Origin: Flabesymbios commensalis
Taxonomy: Eukaryota; Annelida; Polychaeta; Terebellida; Flabelligeridae
Length of the DNA stretch: 64,000 nt
Assembly: GCA_964017125.1 (NCBI GenBank)
Contig: OZ024902.1
Coordinates: 103,815,029 to 103,879,028, forward strand
Direction of reading: 5' to 3'
How positions within the stretch are numbered: the stretch's first letter is position 1; each line of letters opens with the position of its first letter. Positions 25,201-37,200 of the stretch are shown in pieces. The notes beneath the pieces were generated by a model. It was not told the origin of the DNA. It worked only from the letters and a program-made list of their open reading frames with translations, and searched no databases. The translations under genes and the position numbers were made by a program.

Positions 25201-28200
25201 ATGACGTAACAGTCATCACCGTTATCGTTGTAGTCAAAGCTTAATCAGTGTAATGGTACACGTGTTTATGTAAGGGTTCCGACTGCCATTGCTAATTAAC
25301 CCTTTGAATATTAAAACCTAGCTATACTTGAGGTGAACTCAAATGAACGAGTTACGAAACCAATTTTTTTATGAACAAACTTGTTATTTTACATTAAGTA
25401 TAAAATATAGGAATAATGAGATAAGTTGCAGAGTTTGTGCTTATAAAAAATATGCGACACTGGAATGCAAGTTAATGAATACATATTGCTCAAGCGTCAC
25501 TGTGGGTACATTACCAGTTAGTCTACGTGTGGCGTTTTCAACCGTAATTTGCGTTTAGGTGTTAGGCCTACATGTACATCGCAAACTTTATTGTTTTTTG
25601 TCATTATCTTCTTTTTATATATATTTTTTTTCTCAGCTACAAAATGTAGCAATAATTATACAGTAAGCCTGAACTTAATGTAATTCGTTCATGGAAAATA
25701 AATTTTGGATGCGACCAGCGGGACCTGGGGACTGAAAACGTCATTTTACATACTCAACGCCTTTTTATCTCCCGCCGTAGGAGAAGGGGGATTTTAGTCG
25801 CGCCAGGATTCTGTCCGGCGTTACCTTTTTCTTGTGAGCGCAAAAACTCAAAAACTACTCGTCAATTTTTTTGAAATTTTAACATCACATTCCTAGCAAC
25901 ATGGGGATGTGCAAGTGATTTTTCAGAGATGCTACCAAAATTCAAAATGGCCGCCAGAGGTCAACTCTAAAAAATTTGTGGGCGCAAAAACTAAAACTTA
26001 AAATCAGAAATTATTCAAATTTTACTATCACATTCCCCATGATATGGAGATGTGCAGGTGACTCTTTCAAGGTTTTACTGAAATTCAAAATGGCCGCCAC
26101 AGATCAACTTTAATTTTTTGGGGGGCGTAAAAACTCAAATAATTTGTTTGGTCAATTTTATTTCAAATTTTAACATCACATTCCTAGCAACATGGGGATG
26201 CTACCAAATTTCAAAATGTCCGCCAGAGGTCAACTCCAAATTTTTTTGTGGGCGCAAAAACTCCAAAACTTAAAGTCGAAAATTATTCAAATTTTACTAT
26301 CACATTCCCCACGATATGGAGATGTGCAAGTTTTTAAGGTTTTACTGAAATTCAAAATGGCCGCCATGGATAAACTTTATATTTTTTTTGTGGGCGCAAA
26401 AACTAAAATTGTGAAATCAGTAATAATTCACATTGTACAATCACATTACCCACCATCTGGAAATGTGCATGTGATTTTACTGAAATTTTAAATGGCCACC
26501 ACAAATCGACTTTTTAAATATTTGTGACCGCAAAAAGTCTAACCTAATTTATGGCGGGGGATGACATAGGACTTCAGTCCTCTTGTTTACTGTAAGACAA
26601 ACACGATCACCATTGAATAAATATCATAATTGTGAACTGCTTATTGCATTCAATACCTAATAAAATAATAAATTATCAATGATTTAGTGAAAAATTCCGT
26701 AAATGACTATAATTGTCACGGTGAAAAAAAATACGATTGAAAATAATGTAGCTCAGACTGGGACAACGCTGGCTTAATGTTGTGTCACCGGCCACTTAGG
26801 TTAGCTAGGTGTGATAACCATTGATGAGAAACTTGCTGACACCATTGTTGTGTTAACAATCTCGACGAACCCAACCTCTCCAAATCATATCGTGGCATGT
26901 GGAGTCCTAATTAATACATTTTGATATTCACTTAGTTAAATTATTTTTTCTGTTGCAGTTTTCAATATTTCGCACTAAGAGGGAAACATGTGATCCCAGG
27001 GATCAAAAGTGCTTTTTAGTAAACGAAATACTAAATTATCAATGATTTATAGTGAAAAAATATGCAAAGACTACTTAAATGACTAATTTTAACTGTGGAT
27101 AAAAATCACGATTGAAGATACTAGTAATGTTGCTCAGACTGGAACAGCGTTGGCTCAAATGTTGTGTCGCCGGCCACATAGTGCGCTGCGAGTGCTTATA
27201 AACGCATGGTCGTTTTTAAATGGGCGGCCATTTATAAAGGGCTGGACCCGTACCAGTTTATGGTGGTGGGCACAGGGAAGGTGACATGAGGATATTTGTT
27301 TCTAATATATGTGACACTTGATGGCACTCCTCGTGGACATGCTGCTCCGTCTTCACCAGGTCACAAGCAGGTCCAGACTAATTGCAGATGATATATATAT
27401 ACTGAGTGGACTTGGAGTTTTGGATTCAATGTATGATATGTGTTGCGTTTGATTTATATCATTGATTCACTAATATGTCTTTTAATATATGCTATGGCGT
27501 AATTGACGAACTCATCAGGATTGTCTATAATAAATTTGATATATTTGGCTGTTTTTCTTCTGAGAGTCCTATTCAGGCAATACATAATTGGATCGTCAGT
27601 CATGGTAGATGTCTCGCACATAGTTTTTTCAATGTAGCTTTTTTGTCTCTGCTTCACTAGCTTACGTGATGGTGAAAAATCAAGCTCTAGAAGCAGAATG
27701 TCGTTACATGCTGAGAATCGCACACCGAGGAGTGCTTCTAATGCTGACATCTACATCGATTCCATTTTGCCCAAGTTAACTGAAAAACAACTTTCACCCC
27801 ATAAGAAATGGCTGACACTAAGGGTGCATCTAACATTTTACGCGTCATGTAAAGAGGAAAGTCTTTATTGTTGTTAAAAAATGCCACCAACTACCACAGA
27901 TGTTTCATTTTCTCGTTTGCATGCTCAGCTGGAGTACTTGTTAATTTTAAGCGTCCATCAGCACTGGAAATAGATCCAAGGTAAGTATGTTTGACGCAAT
28001 GTTCAATTTCGATATGGTCGAAACCAACCCTTGTGGAAAAAATGTCTCTCAATCACTAACACATCCATGTATTACCATGAAGTTTGTTTTAGTAGCATTC
28101 ACCAGCACAGGGCATAAATTAAGGCAGAATATTTGAACCTTGAACCAGAACCTTGAAATATTTTTAGGGGGGATTTTTTTTTTTCATTTAATTTTTTCAC

Positions 28201-31200
28201 TGAGGGGGATTTTTTTGAGGGGGATGTTTCCGGGGTGTCGCATTAAAAATTTACTCGTCAAGTGTAAAAAGTGTTGTTTTTATTTCAATCGCAGCTCAAA
28301 TGCAGGGGTCAAGAGTATAGATTTTGTTGATGACCACTCCCAGCAATGAATATAGAAAGACGTCTTTCTATATTCCTTGATCCCAGTAAACTCCACCACC
28401 TGCTGCTTGGCCAGCCAATTTTGCTTGACATAGGCTGGTCCGTGGGCCAGTAGTGTTGTTAGCAGGTAGCGATACTGTATAGGCACCTGCCAGACACGCG
28501 GTATGCGAGACGGTCACAGAAGGTATAACAGGCGAACATAGGCGACACCCCTGTATACAGCTGATTTAGGTGATATCATCAAGAAACACGGACTAAGTTA
28601 TCACATGTATGCAGACGACACACAATTGTACATTTCTTTTTCGCTCACAGATGCGGAAACATTCATGCAGCGACTGGAAGCTTGCATTCGTGACATAGCT
28701 ATATGAATGGTAAAAAACAGACTAAAGCAAAATGGGGAGAAGACAGAGGTCCTCTACACATACAAGGCTGGATTTTCGTCTAAACATTCTCTGAGACCAT
28801 TACAAATTGGTGGGATGAACATTCTTCCTGCAGAGAATGTGAAGAGTCTTGGAGTGACGCTGGACAGCTGTCTGACCCTTAACAAACATGTCAGTGCCGT
28901 TTGCAGTGCTGCTTCTTTGCACATCAGAAACATTGGAAAGATTCGTCATCTTCTGACTCAATCTACCACTGAAAAGTTGGTACATGCCTTTATCACTGCT
29001 CGACTGGACTATTGTAACAGCATCCTGTACGGCCTCCCCAAGAGGCTTATTCAGCGTTTACAGCGTATTCAGAACACCGCAGCACGCCTGGTGACACGCA
29101 CCAATCGAGATGATCATATAACACCAGTGCTTAAAGGCCTCAATTGGCTACCAGTGCAAGAGCGAATCATGTTCAAGATACTGCTACTCACGTACAAAAC
29201 TATCCATGGCAGCACGCCATCATATTTATCTGAGTTAGTTTCAAGCTACACTCCAAGCAGAAGCCTTCGCTCATCATCAAAAAACCTTCTCTGTCGGCGC
29301 AAGACTAAACTCTTACAGTACGGAGGCAAAAGTTTTTTCAGTGCAGCGCCAAAGCTGTGGAACGAACTCCCGGATTCAGTGCGGAAGTGCGAATCCTTAG
29401 ATGTCTTCAAAAGCGCCTTGAAGAAGCATCTTATCTGTAACGCCTACCTTTAATTGTGTAAAGCGCACAGAGCACTGTATGTGCGCTATAGAAGAACTTA
29501 TTATTATTATTATTATTATTATTATAGGCGTGTTGCTGTGTGTGGCAGCAACGCTACATATTGAGGATGCCCATGTGTCCTGGAAATTATGGATTCTTCC
29601 CACTTTTTACCCATTTTTTGGCCTCACTATTCACTTTTTATAAAGGAAAAATGTTTTCACTTCATTATTTATAAGAGATTTGTCCTCATTTTTGATAAGA
29701 TTTCCGCCTCAGTTTTTACATTTATAATGGCTTAATAGGACAATTCAATAGGAAGTCTGTCATAATGTAAGTACCATTATAACATAATAATAATAAAGTT
29801 TATAAAAAAGCAATCAACACAATTATAGTTATAATATACACAATTATAGTTATAATATACTGACGTCGATGTTCGCTTTTTATAGCTAATACACTTCGTT
29901 TTTTACACTACTACTCTAGATATACATTTTTAGCTGCGTTTTTTTACACTATTTAGAAACTGCAATCCTCGATCTTCGGTCGCCAAGAACAGGCGCTTCT
30001 CCGTTCGTTCGATTCGTTTTTTAACCCATGTGCACCCTCATATTGCTTGAACTGCTGCGGGTTAACAAGAGATGGGATATCACTTGTTATATGGCGGCAC
30101 AAGGATGGGCCAGCATCTGCAATGGTTATGTCGTCCCACAATTAAACCAATGCCGTCTAAACGTTACAGTAGAAACGTCACATGTACAGCGTGAGCAGCT
30201 ATAGCCAGATCCCTGGGGCCAGACACATCTTTTGGAAGTGTGACGTCATCTGTGTGACCATCTGACTCCCACTTTGCTTTAGAGCCTGGCGCGTTTATTA
30301 GGGATGATACGTTCCCCGATACAATCTTATGATAACTCTACAGTGGACTTGGTATGAAGATAAAATAAAAACACGATTACATCAAACAGATGCTGTGCAC
30401 ACGGAGGCCAGGAAATGGTGCGGGAATATCACGCAGCGTTTGCGCATCTTAATTTGTGCCCTGCGGCAGCATCCCGTTAGATGCTTCGTAACCTGGGAGA
30501 ATAAATACCTAGTCTGTGCAGCTTTGTCTGGAGGTAACAAGTATGAAAGTGACTGTCGTAAGGTGTGGACCATTGTTCTGAATTATAAGTAGGCCTCTAT
30601 TAGTTTGAGGGCCTTGCAAAGTTGAAAAAAAATCCGAATATCTAAATTACATATGGATAGAACTCACCCCACCCCCCTATTCATTTTTTTTCGGGGGGGA
30701 ACCAGTAATCATCAAATATTTTAATTATTTTCCAATTTTCTATCCAAAATGGCCCTGGACCCACCCACCCACTTCCAAATGTTATTTGGATGTTTGGAAT
30801 TGTTTTAACTTTGCAACATCCCTTATTGGTAAACAAAATAAACACAAAACATGATGTCGGGGGGCCTTGTCTCAAACCAATTACACTAGTAATCATAGCT
30901 GTTCCCAAAATGCTGTATACATGTTGTATGTATACAGATAGGGATTTTAAGGAAAATCACCTTTAAGGACTTATCATACACTTTGTACTTATACAAACAC
31001 AATGAAAAGGGTCAAATATTTTTGTAGTGCAAAGTCCATCAATAAACGAAGGGACATCATGTGTTCCAAACAGCGTCTTTTAGGTTGAGAACCTGCCTAC
31101 ACTCTATGGCCTCTACCTGTGAGAAACCACCCCATAAGTCGGGAAAACCGTGCCAGATAGCTAGACCATTTCACTGTAATGCAAAATATGCGTCTTCAGG

Positions 31201-34200
31201 GAAGGATTCACCGACTATTGCCCCTTGTTTATTTCGACATCTGTCAAAAAATCCTATTATCTGTTTAACATCTGAACACGGCGAATTTGAAATAAATGGT
31301 CATGAGATAGGGTATAGTCAAAATTTTAAAAGTTATAGTTAAAAGGTTTTTTCAAATGATATTCGCTTTTAAACAATGATTAGAGCCTGAGGCTTAATTC
31401 CTTCGCCGACGGGAGAATACAAATTATAACATAATGCAGGGTTCGTAATAGTGGTTGTCCGGTTGTCCAAGACAACAAAAAATCGTCACGGACAACCAAA
31501 TATAATTCTTTGGAACACTTTGGTTGTCCGTACGTACAACCACGTTCATTCCCGAAACAATTTTGCCATTGAACACGCTGACATACGCTCTACCGTGACA
31601 CGCGGTACACGGCAGAGTAGCGTCATATCAGAGACAGAGTTAACTTGAATCGTGTCTGCTGTCATGTACGTCTGACTGTTGACAATGCGGTGTGGTAGAA
31701 ACAGTATTTAAATTTTAGGACTAAACAGAACAATTAATTTTCTTAAAAAAAGCTTAACATGCGATATTGGCAATGAATCAGTGCTGAAGCCACATGACAT
31801 AACTTGTATTCATTGATATCGCAATGCCTACACACATTCCTCGAAGCAGTGGGGAATTCCCAGGTTTCCGTTTCCTGGGGCTGTTTCCTTTATCGTCTTC
31901 CTTCCCCTTCCCTGTCATTATGACTTGTGTGTTAGACTTGTATGTATGTCTTGATAATCAACGTTTGATAGGGGGAATCGCAACAAAAAGGAACAGCCAT
32001 GCACGTTGTAAGCAGTTGCTGTACCGTTACATTCATATGGTAGGTACGATAGATCTGCGTTGTCACTCGCAACTAGTTTATGCAAATTGTATTTCACTAT
32101 TTTTAAGCATTGATATAGACCTACTATTCCATGTTTTAACCGATCTTATCTCAATTAGGACTAAAGGACTGCCAGTCGAATGCTGATTCAATAGTGGTCC
32201 GACATCGTCTGTATTGACCCAACGCTAAGCTAGTTTCTCACAACAGGGTAGGTTTATCTATGTCAACGGTGCCGCCGTTATCACGTCAAATATAGCATTG
32301 CTAAGAATCAAAGCCACCTTTTAAAGACTGCAGTCATGTAGGCCTAGCTTTAATACATTAAGCGATCTATACTAGGTTATGAAATTGTTTGCAAACATAT
32401 ATAGGCCTACATAATATTAATCAATGACACTAATTAACTGCACAGACAAAAAAATATGTAGACTAATAAAAATTAGCCCGAAGTCTGTTAATGCTGCCAA
32501 ATTTTCAAGGTTGTAAGACGTGTTAAACAGAAAGTTGGTCATCACAGGTCGATAACAATAAATGCCTAGGCAATAAAACTGATCCGTACAGAAAAGTAGT
32601 CTGTTGATGGCAAAATATCACTCTTTCCAGGATTAGGCTTAGCTAGGAGCCGCCCTAAACAAAGGCATGCGGCCCGGGCATGTGGACAAGTTGGTTGTCC
32701 GTTGGACAACCAGACTTTCGGCCCTTATTACGAACCCTGTATTGTATGTTTTATTTCAAGGGCAAATAAATTTAATTTAATTAACTAAACCTATTAAACA
32801 AATGGTTTTGATCTTGGCTGTGTAGTCAAATATGATCGTTTTATTCCGGGGGAGAGGGGGGGGGGGGGGTAATGTTTCTCCATTATAGGCCTGAGCATAA
32901 TAATTATGTTTGTTCTCTGTAGCGTCAATATAAAATAAATTACTATCCCATGATTTGCTGCGTAATCGTTAACACGTACATATTTGTTGTTTAAAGGCAT
33001 TCCCAGACTGTAATAAAACGGTATATAATTATAAATCATAAACATACATTTTAGATCTGAAAATCTGGTTTACAATGACCATGCCGACACGGCCACCATT
33101 TACCTCCTGTTATCCCTACACTATTAATTTACTTATTATAAATTAATATACAATTCCCAACTCAGGAGAACAGTATATATACAACACCTAAGAACAAGAG
33201 TATAAGGATTACTTTGTTGCGAGTCAGATATAAATACGCTAAACGTACATTTGGACCCACTTTGGCGAGTTTTTGACCTTTGCTCAATGCAGCTGCAACG
33301 TTCATATTGTTTTACCGACATGTGAACTGTTAATTATTTTGAGCTAGTCATTGGGCAAATTTAAAGATGTAAATCACATGAAACAATTTAAATGAGTCTA
33401 AGGCTATCATCCCACAAACGACATTCTCATTCATCAAATAATACGCTTTGCTTTAAATTGAAGATAATTGTGTAACCAGCATTGTTTCTGTCAGATAGAC
33501 GCTTTTCACCAGAGGGCGATGCCTTGTAGTTGTGATAAATGACCATCTCTCAGGACGATGTGAGTCATCGTAATGGCCGAGTCACGCAGACTGCAGATGA
33601 GATGCTGGTCTGCGCGCTGACAGTCAATAACTGTCTATTCTATGCATGTACATCTGGAGCTGTCATAGTTGGGAATAGTAAGACTAAAACAGGTAGTATG
33701 CAATTCTGGGGGAAAATCACTAGGCAATACAATGTATTTGTTATTTATAACCCGGACAATAATGCATAATATCGTACAGGTGACAACATTCTAAGGCATT
33801 GTTTAGACTGTTCACGTCCTCTGGGTGATGGTCATTGTGTATTTCTTTATTTCCATTGCATTCACTGCGTATTAGTAGTGAATCCGCTATTGGGAAGCCG
33901 CTTAGCCTGCCTCTATATAAAAGGGATACATGGGAATCAAAATCGAGAACATTACGAAGTAGACGTATTTCATCGTCTCCGTGGTGGTTGAGAGATTATA
34001 GTCCCTATATATTCGTCCAGCCACGGAGGAGCCAGTAGGACACAGTGGGGCTCTGGCTATACAACCACTGGCTTTTGCCATTTAGTCGATATCAAGCGGT
34101 GTGCTGTTTACACCACAGTGGCATGTCTCAGCAGCATCCGTCCTGGCACTCAGCTGTTCGCCGCGTCGCCTATATTATAGATATTTTACACATCTGCCAT

Positions 34201-37200
34201 TCACTCTGTCCATTTGCACAGCCTTCCGGTGTGCACGCTGAATATAAAGAATTGTGTCAGGAAAAGATCTTTACTTTCACTATTTCGTTGAATCTCAGGG
34301 AAAATAAGATGCATTCGAATGTTTGTCGGTAAAGGTGAAAATATTTCTCATATTTTGTGTGATACTTTCTCTGTACAATAACCCCCAGCTAGTAGCTATT
34401 CCCGTCGTGGCCATACCACTTAGCCTATGCAGCGCAACAAATTAGCTCTGAATGGTATTCCCAATTTCGTCACTGTTATTGAAAAGACACCATTCCTTAT
34501 AAACACTGATAAAAACCAACATATATTTCGGTTCGCTATGCAAAAGCTATGCTGGCTATCCTATAGAAATATGAAAATGATTTACACTTCGTTTATTCCA
34601 CTTTACTTTATTCCTAGGAATGAGCGCCCTTGGCAGTTCGTTAAACGATTTTTTACTACTTTACTGCTCTGCAAAGCCAAAAGGCAGTAACTGCTTACTT
34701 TTAGAGCAAGCAGTTACTGCCTTTAGGCTCTGCAGAGCAGTAGATTAGCTGTTATTTTAACCTGGACCCTTTTCTATCAATCTCATTTTAGTATGTGAAG
34801 TATTTTCTTATACCATGATAATGCATGTTAATTTTAATTAGTCCTACGCAGCAAACACCATGCGTTGAACCAATGTTGTGTTATTGTTGGGCCAGCGTCT
34901 CAAACGGTGGTGCAACATTGAAACAACACTGGGTCAACACCTCGTGTATATCTAAGGTCCAGTGCTGACATTACATTTATAAAAGTGTGCATTATAAACG
35001 CAATGTTTACATACATGTACGATTAATTATTTTCCTAGTTTCGTCGGCTAGTCTGTAATGATAAGTTAGAAATTTTTGTTTTGTTTATATAAAAGCGTGA
35101 CATACCCTGTGGCCCAGTGGGAGAAATAATTAACTGTGAATGCGACATGATCGTTTAAAAAAAAGAGTTCACATGGCTACATATCTGTATCAAGTCGCTC
35201 ATCTACAACTACATGGTGAAGATATGAAAAACTATAACAAAAATCTTACGTCGTTGGATTTTAACCAATCTCAAATATCAAGTGAATTTATGTTACAAAC
35301 GTACGTCAGTTCTACCATATAAAATTAAATGTAAATTTATTTTCAGGAATTGCTGGTGAAAATGTCTGGCTTACGTTTCCCATGGAGATGGTTGATAGTG
35401 CTGCTGTTCTCGCTTTTGGTTGGAGCTGTTGTTTATGATGTCAGTATTCACAAGGGATTCAAACGTGAGCTTATTTTTTATACTGCAAGCCTACTGTATA
35501 TGTCAGTGATTTTAATGACGCCCTTACACATCTGGAAATGTTGTGACATGTCATTCGTAAAATCTCCACACAAATCCTAGAATTAATGTCTTAGTTAAAG
35601 TTCACATCCTAAAAATCAAGTGAATGTATCAGATTATATCAAATAACAGCGCGTATGTAAAATAAGTTGTAGGTGGTATTACAGGACTATATGGGATCAG
35701 AAAATTGTTAGACACGATGGCTAATCATTGTGTATTTGACACAGAATATGATGTGACCATAGTAAATCAACAAGGAACTTATGTTATGTTATGCTAAGTA
35801 GTAGCACTTCAACCGCTAAATTATGTAATTTAAATTTTAATCCACTTGAAGTGTGTCTCGCGACCAACAACTTCAAGTGGGTGAGAAAACTACTCATATT
35901 TGTTTAATTTGAGACCAGACATTTCAAATCTTGATGTTTAAGGGTTAACCCTTGCAGCGCGGGGATAAACTTTAGTAGTCAGAATCTGACATCTGTAGAC
36001 GTCAGATTCTGACGACTAAAGTCTATCCCCGCACTGCAAGAGTAAAAATATTTTTAATGGCCGTAGACCCATAACATAGGTATTCAAATGAATCAGAAAG
36101 AGCTAAGTAAGACATTTATGACGATTTCAAATTGTAAAAACCCTTTGGTCTCCATGGTTTATACAACAATTGTCAGCGCTTCAAGGGTGAAATGTAGTAA
36201 CTTTTTTTATATTTAATTAAGTGTTAAATGTAGTAATCCTTGTCTCTAACAAATCACAGCGATCACAGTTGAAATGATTACAATTTTAATATTGATGATG
36301 TTATTGTTGTATTTATTACACAGTTATAGTATGATCATATGAAAGATAAGTGATCCAAGTGGGAAAAATGTGCTTGGGATAAATTTTGTAATGAGACATT
36401 TGTGATGTGTGATAAAGGCTGCTTATGTATGGAACACATTGACCAATTACCCTCTCTTAACTCTATGTTTGCTTAATCGTAATCGTTCCCTGATCAATAT
36501 GATTTACATCACGAGGCACCCCTCTTTGACCATGCGAGTGGATCAAAAGCCAGACTAATTTATCCTGATAACTGTGCTCGACAAATTAAGACCCATCACA
36601 AATAAAATTAAGTTAAGGAATACATTTCGTTGTATACGCTGTATAACAAATATAATTATAACTGTGTTCATTTTTTAATGAGGCTTACGTCAGCATAGGC
36701 CTCCTGTCGTCAACAAATATCTATGAATCTAGCATGAATGAATATCACTATGTTGAACTATGCAGTACCATAATCACTTTTTAAATTTTTAAAAGCTATA
36801 TCTGACGGAATTTCAAAAGATGTTTTCTGTTTTTCTGCTGATTGTAGATTGTCGCACAAGACAATGGTTGAATGAAGCTGGTGTGCTGGTCTTCTTAGAA
36901 CAGGTGGCCGCCAAAATACAGATGTACAGCACTAAAGGACTAGAGTGAGCATATACACGATGATTGATATTTAACACTGGTACATGATGTATAGCTAAGA
37001 AAAATGTACCTGTACTTTTGTATTATTTATTATAGCAATCCAATCACTTGACAAAAAAAACATAACTTCCTTCCTCGCACAATTCCTCACACATGTCGTT
37101 ATTTGTTGAGCGTTGATTTGCATGCATTTACTTACAGTTGGCTTTCGGAGAATGTACCTGTTTATTATGCATTGGTATGTGAAACTGTCGGTCCTTACCT

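Larger units (their letters stand above)
32740..35346. other. Right part of TMEM214 intron 10
   Basis: Apart from the palindrome at 34662..34742 and the MITE at 34848..34949, nothing recognisable. 33480..34330 has several short open frames without known domains. Confidence 0.4.

Noticed and set aside
28707-29453. 248-residue frame as a host gene
   Set aside because: It is the C-terminal part of a LINE reverse transcriptase, with a YADD block just upstream and an ATT tail just downstream.
33835-34038. TATA-like ctatataaaa with neighbouring features suggestive of a long terminal repeat
   Set aside because: No second copy, no primer-binding site and no associated protein-coding remnant were seen nearby.
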